Assembly (NCBI GenBank): GCA_035534455.1
Contig: DATLRV010000055.1
Coordinates: forward strand, 1 to 64,000
DNA from: JAJYVT01 sp035534455
Lineage (GTDB): Bacteria; Actinomycetota; Acidimicrobiia; Acidimicrobiales; RAAP-2
Reading direction: 5' to 3'
Length of the DNA: 64,000 nucleotides
Shown: positions 7,535 through 15,984 of the stretch, piece by piece
Layout of the letters: each line of letters starts with the position of its first letter
Numbering within the stretch: the stretch's first letter is position 1
Program-made: the position numbers and the translations under genes
The notes under the pieces: generated by a model
Databases searched by the model: none
The model's input: the letters and a program-made list of their open reading frames with translations, nothing else
What the model was told of the DNA's origin: nothing

Positions 7535-7673
7535 ATCTCGGGCCGTCGGTCCTTCCGCGACCATCGTCGTGAAGCGGAGCCACGCCCGACCGGGCAATGC
7601 CACATCGACCCGGCGCACCGGTGGCGGCCGGGTGGAGACTCCGCCAGCCGTGAGCCCCGCTTCCTCGTCTGCA

Positions 7674-7679
7674 TAGGCT
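7674..7679 (+). promoter_or_regulatory. -10 box TAGGCT, leaderless type
   Basis: TAGGCT lies 6 bases before the ATG at 7686, which would place the transcription start at or next to the start codon. Confidence 0.6.
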
Positions 7680-7685
7680 ACCAGC

Positions 7686-8162
7686 ATGAGCCTGTGGACC
7701 CCTTCGGGTGAGCATCCTGTCGGCGACGAGCGCCCCACCCAGGGTGCCGGGCCTGCAACCGGTCCCTCCCCGGCGGCTCCGGGGGACGGCGGAGCGGGCG
7801 ACCAGCACACCGACGGCCCCGTCGGTCCGGGCGGGGGGCCCGACATCGACGAGCTGCGCCGCCAACTGGTCGAGGCGCCCGCCGAGGTGGTCGTGGCCAA
7901 CCACTGCTACGGGCTCTTCGAGCTCGCGGCCGTCTACCTGTCCGACTCGGCTCCGCACCTCGACCAGGCCCGGCTCGCCATCGACGCCCTCGGCTTCCTC
8001 GTCGACGGGCTGGGCGACCGGCTGGGTGACGCCCATCCGTCACTGCGCGACGCGTTGGCTCAGATCAGGCTCGCCTTCGTCCAGATCTCCGCCTCACAGG
8101 AGCCGGGCGGCGGCCGGGACGGAGCCGGCAACGGCGAGAGCGCGCCGTCGGTCACTTCCTGA
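7686..8162 (+). CDS. helical protein of unknown function (DUF1844-like)
   Basis: The 158-residue protein has a Gly/Pro-rich disordered first 45 residues, then an alpha-helical core from DIDELRRQLVEAPAEVVVAN through LFELAAVYLSD, DQARLAIDALGFLVDGLGD and LRDALAQIRLAFVQI, and a disordered tail. The core resembles DUF1844-type proteins that lie beside infC in actinobacteria; the function is unknown. It is transcribed divergently from infC and its end overlaps the convergent cold-shock-like gene by 11 bases. Confidence 0.75.
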   Translation: MSLWTPSGEHPVGDERPTQGAGPATGPSPAAPGDGGAGDQHTDGPVGPGGGPDIDELRRQLVEAPAEVVVANHCYGLFELAAVYLSDSAPHLDQARLAIDALGFLVDGLGDRLGDAHPSLRDALAQIRLAFVQISASQEPGGGRDGAGNGESAPSVTS

Positions 8163-8412
8163 CACGGTCAGAGCCGCCGTCAGAGCCGCCGTCGGCGCCG
8201 ACCTCGGTGACGCGGCACGCTTCCATGCGGCCGAGATGACCGGTCACCACACAGAACACCACGGCGGTCCCGACGCGAATCGTGCGGCTGCCGTCGGCGA
8301 TCCGCGTGCAGTGGAACGGCCACTCGCTCCCCGAGCTGTCGGAGACGGTCCCGAGTCCGCGCGCCTCGTCGAAGGCCGCGACGACGCCGATGTGGAGCGG
8401 GCCGCGCGTCAC
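8152..8412 (-). CDS. cold-shock-like domain protein
   Basis: The 86-residue product is one small beta-barrel of the cold-shock type: IGVVAAFDEARGLGTVSDSSG followed by PFHCTRI and VVFCVVTGHLGRMEACRV. The layout G-V-V-x-x-F-D-x-x-x-G-L-G matches the RNP1 region of cold-shock proteins, although the aromatic RNA-binding residues are partly replaced, so nucleic-acid binding is not certain. GTG at 8412 directly precedes the hisG stop, so it belongs to the ribD-ribBA-ribH-hisG run. Confidence 0.75.
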   Translation of the reverse strand: MTRGPLHIGVVAAFDEARGLGTVSDSSGSEWPFHCTRIADGSRTIRVGTAVVFCVVTGHLGRMEACRVTEVGADGGSDGGSDRVRK

Positions 8413-9309
8413 TCAGTGCACGATCTTGGAGAGCGGCAGCTCGAGGATGTCGGTTGCGCCCTCGTCCTTCAACGCCGGGATGAGCGTGTTGATGTCGGTC
8501 TTGGCGACGACGGTCTCGAGCGCGAAGCCGCGGCCTCCCGACAGCTCCGACACCGTCGGGGCGCGCATGGACGGAAGCACCGTGACGACGGCCTCCAGCT
8601 TCTCCGCCGGCACGTTCAGCTTCACGAGCACCTTCCCGCGGGCCTCGAGCGCCCCGGCCAACAGCGTGTGGAGCTGGCCCATCGCGTGGCGCTTCGCCGG
8701 ATCGCTCACCGACGCGGGATTGGCGATCAACTCGGTGCGTGAAACGAGCACCGTCTCGAGGACCCGGAGGCCTGCCGCCCGGAGCGCCCGTCCGGTCTCG
8801 GTGATCTCGACGACACAGTCGGCGATGTCGGGGACCTTCGCCTCGGTGGCGCCGTAGGAGAGCGAGATGTCCGCGTCGATCCCGTGCGCGCCGAGCGCCC
8901 GCGCGGTCAGCGTCGGGTACTCGGTGCTCACGCGGAGCCTCCTCCCCTCGTGCCCGGTGACCCCGGCGAGGTCCGCCAGGCTCTCCCAGGTCGAGTCCTT
9001 GGCGACCGCCAGGACCACCCGGATCGGCTGGGCGCTCGCCTTCGAGTAGGCGAGCTCGCCGAGGGAGACGACGTCGGCGCCCCGCTCCTCGATCCAGTCG
9101 CGCCCGGTGATGCCGAGGTCGAACAGCCCCTCGGCGACGTACACGGGGATCTCCTGCGGGCGCAGGATGCGCACCTCGCTGACCCTCGGATCGGCGATCG
9201 ACGCCCGGTAGTCGACGTCGGACGACCGCAGCACCGCCAGGTCCGCGGCCTCGAAGAGCTCCAACGTCGCCTTCTCGAGCGACCCCTTGGGGAGCACGAT
9301 GCGGAGCAC
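8413..9309 (-). CDS. hisG: ATP phosphoribosyltransferase, long form
   Basis: HisG catalyses the first step of histidine synthesis, joining ATP and PRPP. The 298 residues correspond to the long form with a C-terminal ACT-like regulatory domain (from about 215, VLVKLNVPAEKLEAVVTVLPS), which is feedback-inhibited by histidine and needs no HisZ. The N-terminal part has LRIVLPKGSLEKATLELF and DLGITGRDWIEE, and the PRPP loop is near 150-170. GTG start. No other his genes are in the window; it follows ribH by 9 bases. Confidence 0.95.
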   Translation of the reverse strand: MLRIVLPKGSLEKATLELFEAADLAVLRSSDVDYRASIADPRVSEVRILRPQEIPVYVAEGLFDLGITGRDWIEERGADVVSLGELAYSKASAQPIRVVLAVAKDSTWESLADLAGVTGHEGRRLRVSTEYPTLTARALGAHGIDADISLSYGATEAKVPDIADCVVEITETGRALRAAGLRVLETVLVSRTELIANPASVSDPAKRHAMGQLHTLLAGALEARGKVLVKLNVPAEKLEAVVTVLPSMRAPTVSELSGGRGFALETVVAKTDINTLIPALKDEGATDILELPLSKIVH

Positions 9310-9318
9310 GTCGGAGCC

Positions 9319-9876
9319 TCAGAGGGTCCGGAGGAGGCGCGCCATCTCGACCGCAGCGGCGGCAGCCTCCCGGCCCTTGTTGGCGTCGCCGGCTCCGGCG
9401 CGCGCGAGCGCCTGGGCGGTGTCCTCGGTGGTGAGCACGCCGAACGCGACGGGAACCCCGGTGTCGAGCTGCACCTGCTGGATGCCGCGTGCGCACTCGC
9501 CGGCGACGAACTGGTAGTGGTCGGTCTCCCCGCGCACCACCGCGCCCAGGCACACGACGGCGTCGGCCCCGCCTTCGACGAGGGCTCGCGCGAGGAGCGG
9601 CAACTCGAACGCCCCGGGGCTCCACGCGACGGTCACGTCGCCGCGGTCGACCCCGCACTCCTCGAGCGCGTCCAGCGCGCCCTGGAGGAGCCCCCACGTG
9701 AGGGCGCCGTTGAACCGGGAGCATGCGACCCCGACCCGCATGCCGCCGCCGGGCCGGGCGAGCTCGGTGCCGGCACCCGGGCCGAGAACCGGGCCGGCCG
9801 AACGCATGCGGCCGACACGCCCGGTGACCTGGTCGATCGCTCCGGGGGGGAGCCCCGTGCCCGTCTCCGCGCCCAT
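9319..9876 (-). CDS. ribH: 6,7-dimethyl-8-ribityllumazine synthase
   Basis: RibH condenses 3,4-dihydroxybutanone phosphate with the pyrimidine intermediate in riboflavin synthesis. Core motifs: VACSRFNGALTWGLLQGALD, VAWSPGAFELPLLA, CLGAVVRGETDHYQFV (with the catalytic His) and VPVAFGVLTTEDTAQA. The protein from ATG 9876 is 185 residues, about 25-30 longer than usual. Internal ATGs at 9807 and 9741 would give 162 or 140 residues, so the exact start is open. ATG 9876 follows the ribBA stop by 5 bases. Confidence 0.93.
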   Translation of the reverse strand: MGAETGTGLPPGAIDQVTGRVGRMRSAGPVLGPGAGTELARPGGGMRVGVACSRFNGALTWGLLQGALDALEECGVDRGDVTVAWSPGAFELPLLARALVEGGADAVVCLGAVVRGETDHYQFVAGECARGIQQVQLDTGVPVAFGVLTTEDTAQALARAGAGDANKGREAAAAAVEMARLLRTL

Positions 9877-9881
9877 CTGCG

Positions 9882-11117
9882 TCAGACGGCCCCGAGGCCG
9901 TCGGCGTCGATGCCGTCGAGGCCGTCGATGAGGTGGCCCATGCGCTCGCGCTTGGTACGCAGGTAGGCGAGGTTCTCGGGGTTCGCCACGGGCTGCAACG
10001 GCACCCGGCCGACGATCTCGAGGCCGAAGCCCTCGATGCCCCCGTACTTCGCGGGGTTGTTCGTCATGAGCCGCATGGTGGTGACGCCGAGGTCCGCGAG
10101 GATCTGCGAGCCGATCCCGTAGTTGCGCAGGTCGACGGGGAGACCGAGCGCGAGGTTGGCGTCCACCGTGTCGTGCCCCTCCTCTTGGAGGCGGTAGGCG
10201 CGGATCTTGTGGGCGAGCCCGATCCCTCGGCCCTCGTGGCCGCGCAGGTACACGACGACACCACGGCCCTCCTTGTCGATGAGGTCCATTGCGGCTCGGA
10301 GCTGCGGTCCGCAGTCGCAGCGCAGGGAGCCGAACACGTCGCCGGTGAGGCACTCCGAGTGCACCCGGACGAGAAGGTCGGGTCCGATCTCGCCCTTCAC
10401 GAGGGCGAGGTGCTGGTCGCCGTCGAGCACCGACTCGTAGACGACGGCGCGCCAGTCGCCGCCATCGGTCGGGATGCGCGCCTCAGAGACCTGGTGGACG
10501 AGCTTCTCGGTCCGGCCGCGCCAGCGGATCAGGTCCGCGATCGAGATGAGCGGCAAGCCATGCCGCTGGGCGAAACGCTCGAGCTCGTCGAGACGCGCCA
10601 TCGAGGACTTGTCCTCGCTGACGATCTCGCAGAGCACGCCTGCGGGGGTGAGGCCGGCGGCGCGTGCGAGGTCGACCGTCGCCTCGGTGTGGCCGCCCCG
10701 CTTCAAGACCCCGCCGGTCCGGTACCGCAGCGGGAAGATGTGGCCCGGACGGTTCAGGTCCTGGGGCCGCGTGCGGGGGTCGATGAGCGCCTTGATCGTC
10801 GCGGCGCGGTCGGCGGCGGAGATGCCCGTCGTGGTCGTGCCGCGAGCGTCGACGCTGACGGTGAACGCGGTCCGCTGTGACTCGGTGTTGTCGCTCACCA
10901 TGAGCGGCAGCTCGAGCTCGTCTGCGCGCTCGGGGGTGACGGGGACGCAGATCACGCCGGAGGTGTGCGCGAGGAAGAAGGCGATCGCCTCGGGCGACGC
11001 AGCCTCGGCGGCCATGACGAGGTCGCCCTCGTTCTCCCGGTCCTGGTCGTCGACGACCACGGCCATGCCGAGCCGTGCGATCGCATCGATCGCCTCCTCG
11101 ACGGTGGAAAAGCCCAT
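9882..11117 (-). CDS. ribBA: 3,4-DHBP synthase / GTP cyclohydrolase II fusion
   Basis: This bifunctional enzyme feeds both branches of riboflavin synthesis. Residues 1-200 are the DHBP synthase domain (VVVDDQDRENEGDLVMAAE with acidic metal ligands, RPGHIFPLR, RGGHTEATVDL). Residues 205-411 are GTP cyclohydrolase II, with the zinc Cys triad in HSECLTGDVFGSLRCDCGP and the substrate loop GHEGRGIGLAHK. The ATG at 11117 overlaps the ribD stop as ATGA. The order here is ribD-ribBA-ribH without ribE between. Confidence 0.96.
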   Translation of the reverse strand: MGFSTVEEAIDAIARLGMAVVVDDQDRENEGDLVMAAEAASPEAIAFFLAHTSGVICVPVTPERADELELPLMVSDNTESQRTAFTVSVDARGTTTTGISAADRAATIKALIDPRTRPQDLNRPGHIFPLRYRTGGVLKRGGHTEATVDLARAAGLTPAGVLCEIVSEDKSSMARLDELERFAQRHGLPLISIADLIRWRGRTEKLVHQVSEARIPTDGGDWRAVVYESVLDGDQHLALVKGEIGPDLLVRVHSECLTGDVFGSLRCDCGPQLRAAMDLIDKEGRGVVVYLRGHEGRGIGLAHKIRAYRLQEEGHDTVDANLALGLPVDLRNYGIGSQILADLGVTTMRLMTNNPAKYGGIEGFGLEIVGRVPLQPVANPENLAYLRTKRERMGHLIDGLDGIDADGLGAV

Positions 11118-12169
11118 CAGGCCACCTCCCCTTCCGCCTCCCCTCGCGCGGGTGCGAGCTCGATGCGGAGGTCGTCTCCCAGCTGCTCGACCGACACGAC
11201 CCGGCCGCGCCACACGTCGGCGACGGTCCCCGCTCCGGTCCCGTCGAACAGCGGCCGGCCGTCGTCGCCGCCGAACAGCGCCGGTGCCAGGTACAGGACG
11301 TACCGGTCCACCAGGCCCGCGGCGTGGAGGTCGCGGGCGACCCTCGCACCGCCCTCCACGAGGAGCTGCACCACCCCGAGGCCGCCGATATGGTCGAGCA
11401 CGTCGCAGAGGTCGCCGGAGAGCTCGAGCGCGGGGTGCACCTTCGCCCCTTGGGGGGCACGGCCGAGCACGACGCGCAGCGGCTGGCGGACCCCGACAGA
11501 CGTCGCGGCGTGGCGGACGGTCAGCTCGGGGTCGTCGGCGCGGACCGTCCCCGCGCCGACCAGCACGGCGTCGGACGACGCGCGCAGGGCGTGGGCGTCT
11601 CGGCGCGCGGCCTCTCCGGTGATCCAGCGGCTCGAGCCGTCGGGCGCCGCGGTCCTGCCGTCCATCGTCGCGGCGAGCTTCAGCACCACCCACGGCCGCC
11701 CGGTGCGGCGGTGCTTCAGGTACGGCGCGAGCTGCCGTTCCACCTCACCAGCCCGGATCCCGACCGCGACGTCCACACCGGCGGCCCGGAGCGCCTCGAC
11801 GCCCCGGCCGACGACGACGGGGTCGGGGTCCACGACGCCGACGACCACGCGGCGGACCCCCGCCGCGACGATCGCGTCGACGCACGGCGGCGTCCGCCCG
11901 AAGTGCGCGCACGGCTCGAGCGTCGTGTACAGGGTCGACCCCGAGGTGGTGTCTCCGGCGTCGGCGGCGAGCCGCAGGGCGGTGACCTCCGCGTGCGGGC
12001 CCCCCGGCGGCGCCGTCGCCGCCTGGTACGTGGCGGCGCCGGTCACGAGGACCGCACCCACCCAGGGATTGGGCGAGGCGTGGAGGCGGGCGGCCTGCGC
12101 CGCAGCGATCGCCCGTGCCATGTGGCGCTCGTCGGGCCCGTCCTCCGCGGTGCCGGTCGTCCCGGCCAT
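11117..12169 (-). CDS. ribD: pyrimidine deaminase/reductase
   Basis: RibD deaminates and then reduces the pyrimidine intermediate of riboflavin synthesis. The N-terminal deaminase has the zinc motif HAEVTAL and EPCAHFGRTPPC; the C-terminal reductase (from about 160) has VVLKLAATMDGR, SRWITGEAAR and LLVEGGARV. The ATG at 12169 has AGG-N5 before it and gives 350 residues; GTG 12208 would add 13. First gene of the riboflavin run, with a possible -10 box upstream at 12236-12241. Confidence 0.94.
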   Translation of the reverse strand: MAGTTGTAEDGPDERHMARAIAAAQAARLHASPNPWVGAVLVTGAATYQAATAPPGGPHAEVTALRLAADAGDTTSGSTLYTTLEPCAHFGRTPPCVDAIVAAGVRRVVVGVVDPDPVVVGRGVEALRAAGVDVAVGIRAGEVERQLAPYLKHRRTGRPWVVLKLAATMDGRTAAPDGSSRWITGEAARRDAHALRASSDAVLVGAGTVRADDPELTVRHAATSVGVRQPLRVVLGRAPQGAKVHPALELSGDLCDVLDHIGGLGVVQLLVEGGARVARDLHAAGLVDRYVLYLAPALFGGDDGRPLFDGTGAGTVADVWRGRVVSVEQLGDDLRIELAPARGEAEGEVA

Positions 12170-12235
12170 CGTCGCCTGCACCTCGCCTCCACCTCGTCCT
12201 TCCCGCACGCACGTGCGAGGGTCTGTGGCGCGGAG

Positions 12236-12241
12236 AGTCTA
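12236..12241 (-). promoter_or_regulatory. possible -10 box upstream of ribD
   Basis: TAGACT on the minus strand sits 66 bases before the ribD ATG. No FMN riboswitch core could be recognised in the 178-base gap between ribD and the cyclase gene. Confidence 0.35.
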
Positions 12242-12387
12242 CCGGCCCCCCGGTTGCACCCCGCCTGGGTCACGACGGTTCGAGTCGCAGGCACACGCCG
12301 CGAACGCCCGAGCGGTCTGCGTCGCGTGGACGTGGGCGGTCAGTGTCTCGAGAGTACGCTTCGACCACCGGGGAGCAAGGGGGCCCG

Positions 12388-15300
12388 ATGCAGCACTGCG
12401 AGAGCTGCGGAACCGACAACCCGCCGGCAGCCAAGTTCTGCGGTGGCTGCGGCAACGTCCTCGCGCCCTCGTGCCCCTCGTGCGGTGCCGCTGGCCGGCC
12501 TTCCGACCGTTTCTGCCTCGAGTGCGGGAGCTCGCTCGCCGGCACGGGGGACGGCGAGGGGCCATCGGCACCCGGCGCTCCCCTGTCCACGGCGGAGCGT
12601 CCGTCGAGCGCCGTCTCTGAGCGGCGGGTGTGCTCGGTCCTGTTCGCCGACCTCGTGGAATTCACGCCGTTCTCGGAGTCGCGCGATCCCGAGGAGGTGC
12701 GAGAGCTGCTCTCGCGCTACTTCGACGTGGCGCGACGGACCATCACCCGCTACGGCGGCACCGTCGAGAAGTTCATCGGCGATGCGGTCATGGCGGTGTG
12801 GGGCACCCCCGTGGCGCAGGAGGGCGACACCGAGCGGGCGGTGCGCGCGGCCCTCGACCTCGTCGAGGGGGTTCGGGTGCTCGGGGAGGAAGCCGGGGCG
12901 CCCGGGCTCGGCGCGCGGGCGGGGGTGGTGACCGGCGAGGTCGCCGTCACGCTCGGGGCGACCAACGAGGGCATGGTCGCCGGCGACGCCGTGAACACTG
13001 CGTCGCGCGTGCAATCGGTCGCACGGCCGGGAGCCGTTTTCGTCGACGGCGCGACGAGGAGGCTCTCGGCACCCGCCATCTCCTTCCACGACGAGGGGAC
13101 CTTCGAGCTGAAAGGCAAGGTGGAACCCCAGCAGCTCTTCGCTGCCACCCGGGTCGTCTCGAGCGTCGGCGGCCGGCAGTGGGCAGAGGGCCTCGAGGCG
13201 CCGTTCACCGGGCGCGACGCCGAGCTCCGCACCCTGAAGGACCTCTTCCACACCTGCATCGAGCGCAGGACGCCGCGGCTCGTGGTGATCACCGGGCCTG
13301 CAGGGGTGGGGAAGTCGCGCCTCGGCTGGGAATTCGAGAAGTACATCGACGGGCTCGTCGACACGATGCTCTGGCACCGCGGGCGCTGCCTCTCCTACGG
13401 CGAGGGGGTCGCCTTCTGGGCGCTCGCCGAGATCGTCCGCCAGCGCTTCGGCATCGCGGAGGAGGACCCGCTCGCGGCGGCCGCGTCGAAGCTCGCCGAA
13501 GGGATGGTCCGCTACGTCGCCGAGGGCGAGCGCGACTACGTCGGCGTGCGCATCTCCAGGCTCCTCGGGGTGCCCTACGGCGAGGAGCCGAAGGTAGTCC
13601 TGTCCCAAGACGAGCTGTACGCCGGCTGGCGGCTCTTCTTCGAGCAGCTCGCGGGCGTCGCCCCCGCGATCCTGCTCGTCGAAGACGCCCAGCACGCCGA
13701 CGCGAGCCTGCTCGGGTTCTTCGAGCACCTCGTCGACTGGACCCGCGACCTTCCCATCTTCGTGCTGCTGTTCGCGCGACCGGGCCACGGGGCGATCGAC
13801 GCCGGCTACGGCGTCGGGCGCAACCGCTCCACGCTGTCCCTCGATCCGCTCGACACCACCTCGATGTCCGACCTCGTCGACGCGCTCGTGCCCGGCATGC
13901 CCCCCGGGGCGCGCGACGCCATCAACGACCGGGCCCAGGGCATCCCGCTCTTCGCCGTCGAGACCGTCCGTTCGCTCATCGACCAGGGGGCCGTGCAGAA
14001 GGACGCCGACGCCTACCGCCTCGTCGGCGACATCGGGACACTGCGGGTGCCCGACTCGCTCCACGCCCTCTTGGCCGCGCGCCTCGACGCGTTGCCGAAG
14101 GACGCTCGGGCGCTGGTTGCCGACGCGAGCGTGCTCGGCACCACGTTCCCGAAGGAGGCGATCGTCGCCGTCTCCAACGTGGACCTCGACCTCGTCGACG
14201 CGGCCCTCGCAGAACTGGTCCGACGCGACGTCCTCCAGGTCGTCGCCGATCCCCTCTCCCCCGAGCGCGGGGCGTACCGCTTCAGCCAGGAGATGCTCCG
14301 TCAGGTCGCCTACGAGACGCTCTCCAAGCGCGACCGCAGGGCCATCCATCTCGCCGTCGCCGCCCATCTGCGATCGGCGTTCCCCGGAGACGGAGAGGAG
14401 ATCGCCGACGCCATCGCGCGCCACTACCTCGACGCGCTCGCAGCCGGTTCGCCGGACGCGGCGACAGACGACATCAGGGCCGATGCGCTCGCCTTTCTGG
14501 TGCGCGCCGCCGAGCGGTCGACCCGCTCGGGCGCCGTCCACCGCGCCGCCGAGCTCTACGCCGAGGCCGCCGGGATCGCGCCAAACGAGCGGGCTCCCTC
14601 CCTCTTCGAAGAGGCCGCCCGGGCGAGCGACGACGCGGGCGACTTCGACGCCTCGCTCGCCAACGCCGAGGCGGCGGTGGCGGCCCACCTCGACCTCGGC
14701 GACACGAGAGGGGTCGCCCGCGCCAGGACCGCAGAGGGGCACGCCCTCATGCGCCTCGGGCGCCACGCAGCCGCACAGGTGGTATTCGAAGAGGCGCTCT
14801 CGGTCCTGCGCGAGCGACCCGATCTCGACACGGTGCGGGCGCTCCGGCGCTTCAGCGGGCTGTGCGTCTTCAGCGGCAACATGGAGGAGGGTCGGCGGCT
14901 CGCAACAGAGGCGCTCGACCTCGCCCAGGCCCTCGGGGTCGACGACCGGGAGCTCGCCGGCCTCTTCAACGCGCGCGGCCTCCTCGCGTCATCGAGCGAC
15001 CGCCTCGCCGAGGCGGCCTCCGACTACCGGGAGTGCGCGCGCCTCGCCGAGCGCGCCGGCGACTTCGGGATCCTCGGCCTCGCACAGGTCAACCTCGCCG
15101 ACGTCCTCGTGCGGAGCGACGTGCGGGCGGCCACCGACGCCGCGCGATCGGCCGTCGCCCATAGCCGGCGCAACGGGCGGCGCGCCGTCCTCGCGGTCGC
15201 AGTGGGAAACCTTGCGACCGCGCTGGCGGAGCTCGGTGACTGGCAGGAGGCGTCGGCGGTGCTCGGCGACGCCCTCGAGGTCGACCTCCTCGACAGCCCG

Positions 15301-15951
15301 TTCGTCCGCACGGTCGCCGGCTGGCTCGCAGGTCTGCGCGGGGACGCGGAGGCTGCCGCCGCCGCGCAGGCATCGCTCGCGCCGCACCGCTCGAGCGAGG
15401 ACCCTCAGGACCAGGCGGGCTTCGGCCTCGCCGATGCCGCAACGGCGCTGTGCGCCGGGGACGTCGCCGGCGCGCTCGCCCACGCCATGGCCGTGGTGGG
15501 GAAGGCGGACGCGATCGGGATCGGTGCCGACACCACCCGCTGGGCGTGGCCGCTCGCCGCACGCGCGGCACGCAGCCTCGACGACCGGCCGGCCGTCGAG
15601 CGTCTCGTCGGCGAGCTCGAGGGCCATCCTTACGGGCACCTCCCGCCGATCCTTCGCGCCGAGCTCCAGCTCGAGACCGCGCTGCTCGCCTGCGGCGAGG
15701 GCTCGGTCAATCAGGACGGGCTTGCCGCCGTCGAAGCGGCCGTCGAGGCGCTGCGCGACGTCGGCAACCCGTACCAGCTCGCGCACGCGCTCGTCGACCT
15801 CGCCGACGTCCGGGCGCGCGCCGGCGGGGACGGGGTGGACGCCGCGCTCGCGGAGGCGAGCACCATCGCCGAGCGGCTCGGATGCCCCCCTCTCGCCGTG
15901 CGGGCGTCGGCGGTCGGCTCGCGCTACGCCCGCGCGGACGCCTCGAACTGA
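12388..15951 (+). CDS. zinc-ribbon adenylate cyclase / AAA-type ATPase / TPR regulator
   Basis: The 1187-residue protein joins four parts. Residues 4-50 carry two zinc ribbons (CESCGTDN...CGGCG and CPSCGAAG...CLECG). Residues 80-250 are a class III nucleotide cyclase with VCSVLFADLVEFTPFSE (metal Asp), GGTVEKFIGDAVMAVWG and an AGDAVNTASRVQ substrate region. From about 275 comes an ATPase with FTGRDAELRTL and Walker A GPAGVGKSRLG. The C-terminal half (about 680-1187) is helical, rich in Ala and repeated TPR-like units. Such proteins are known from actinobacteria and mycobacteria as signalling ATPases; the signal is unknown. GCAAGGGGG precedes the ATG. Confidence 0.88.
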   Translation: MQHCESCGTDNPPAAKFCGGCGNVLAPSCPSCGAAGRPSDRFCLECGSSLAGTGDGEGPSAPGAPLSTAERPSSAVSERRVCSVLFADLVEFTPFSESRDPEEVRELLSRYFDVARRTITRYGGTVEKFIGDAVMAVWGTPVAQEGDTERAVRAALDLVEGVRVLGEEAGAPGLGARAGVVTGEVAVTLGATNEGMVAGDAVNTASRVQSVARPGAVFVDGATRRLSAPAISFHDEGTFELKGKVEPQQLFAATRVVSSVGGRQWAEGLEAPFTGRDAELRTLKDLFHTCIERRTPRLVVITGPAGVGKSRLGWEFEKYIDGLVDTMLWHRGRCLSYGEGVAFWALAEIVRQRFGIAEEDPLAAAASKLAEGMVRYVAEGERDYVGVRISRLLGVPYGEEPKVVLSQDELYAGWRLFFEQLAGVAPAILLVEDAQHADASLLGFFEHLVDWTRDLPIFVLLFARPGHGAIDAGYGVGRNRSTLSLDPLDTTSMSDLVDALVPGMPPGARDAINDRAQGIPLFAVETVRSLIDQGAVQKDADAYRLVGDIGTLRVPDSLHALLAARLDALPKDARALVADASVLGTTFPKEAIVAVSNVDLDLVDAALAELVRRDVLQVVADPLSPERGAYRFSQEMLRQVAYETLSKRDRRAIHLAVAAHLRSAFPGDGEEIADAIARHYLDALAAGSPDAATDDIRADALAFLVRAAERSTRSGAVHRAAELYAEAAGIAPNERAPSLFEEAARASDDAGDFDASLANAEAAVAAHLDLGDTRGVARARTAEGHALMRLGRHAAAQVVFEEALSVLRERPDLDTVRALRRFSGLCVFSGNMEEGRRLATEALDLAQALGVDDRELAGLFNARGLLASSSDRLAEAASDYRECARLAERAGDFGILGLAQVNLADVLVRSDVRAATDAARSAVAHSRRNGRRAVLAVAVGNLATALAELGDWQEASAVLGDALEVDLLDSPFVRTVAGWLAGLRGDAEAAAAAQASLAPHRSSEDPQDQAGFGLADAATALCAGDVAGALAHAMAVVGKADAIGIGADTTRWAWPLAARAARSLDDRPAVERLVGELEGHPYGHLPPILRAELQLETALLACGEGSVNQDGLAAVEAAVEALRDVGNPYQLAHALVDLADVRARAGGDGVDAALAEASTIAERLGCPPLAVRASAVGSRYARADASN

Positions 15952-15972
15952 ATCTGGCGCACCGCGCGCCGG

Positions 15973-15978
15973 TAGGGT
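15973..15978 (+). promoter_or_regulatory. -10 box TAGGGT, leaderless type
   Basis: TAGGGT lies 6 bases before the GTG start of the malic enzyme gene, just after the end of the cyclase gene. Confidence 0.6.
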
Positions 15979-15984
15979 GGCACC

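Noticed and set aside
12209..12387. FMN riboswitch upstream of ribD
   Set aside because: The conserved AGGGGC-type junction pieces could not be found and the gap is short.
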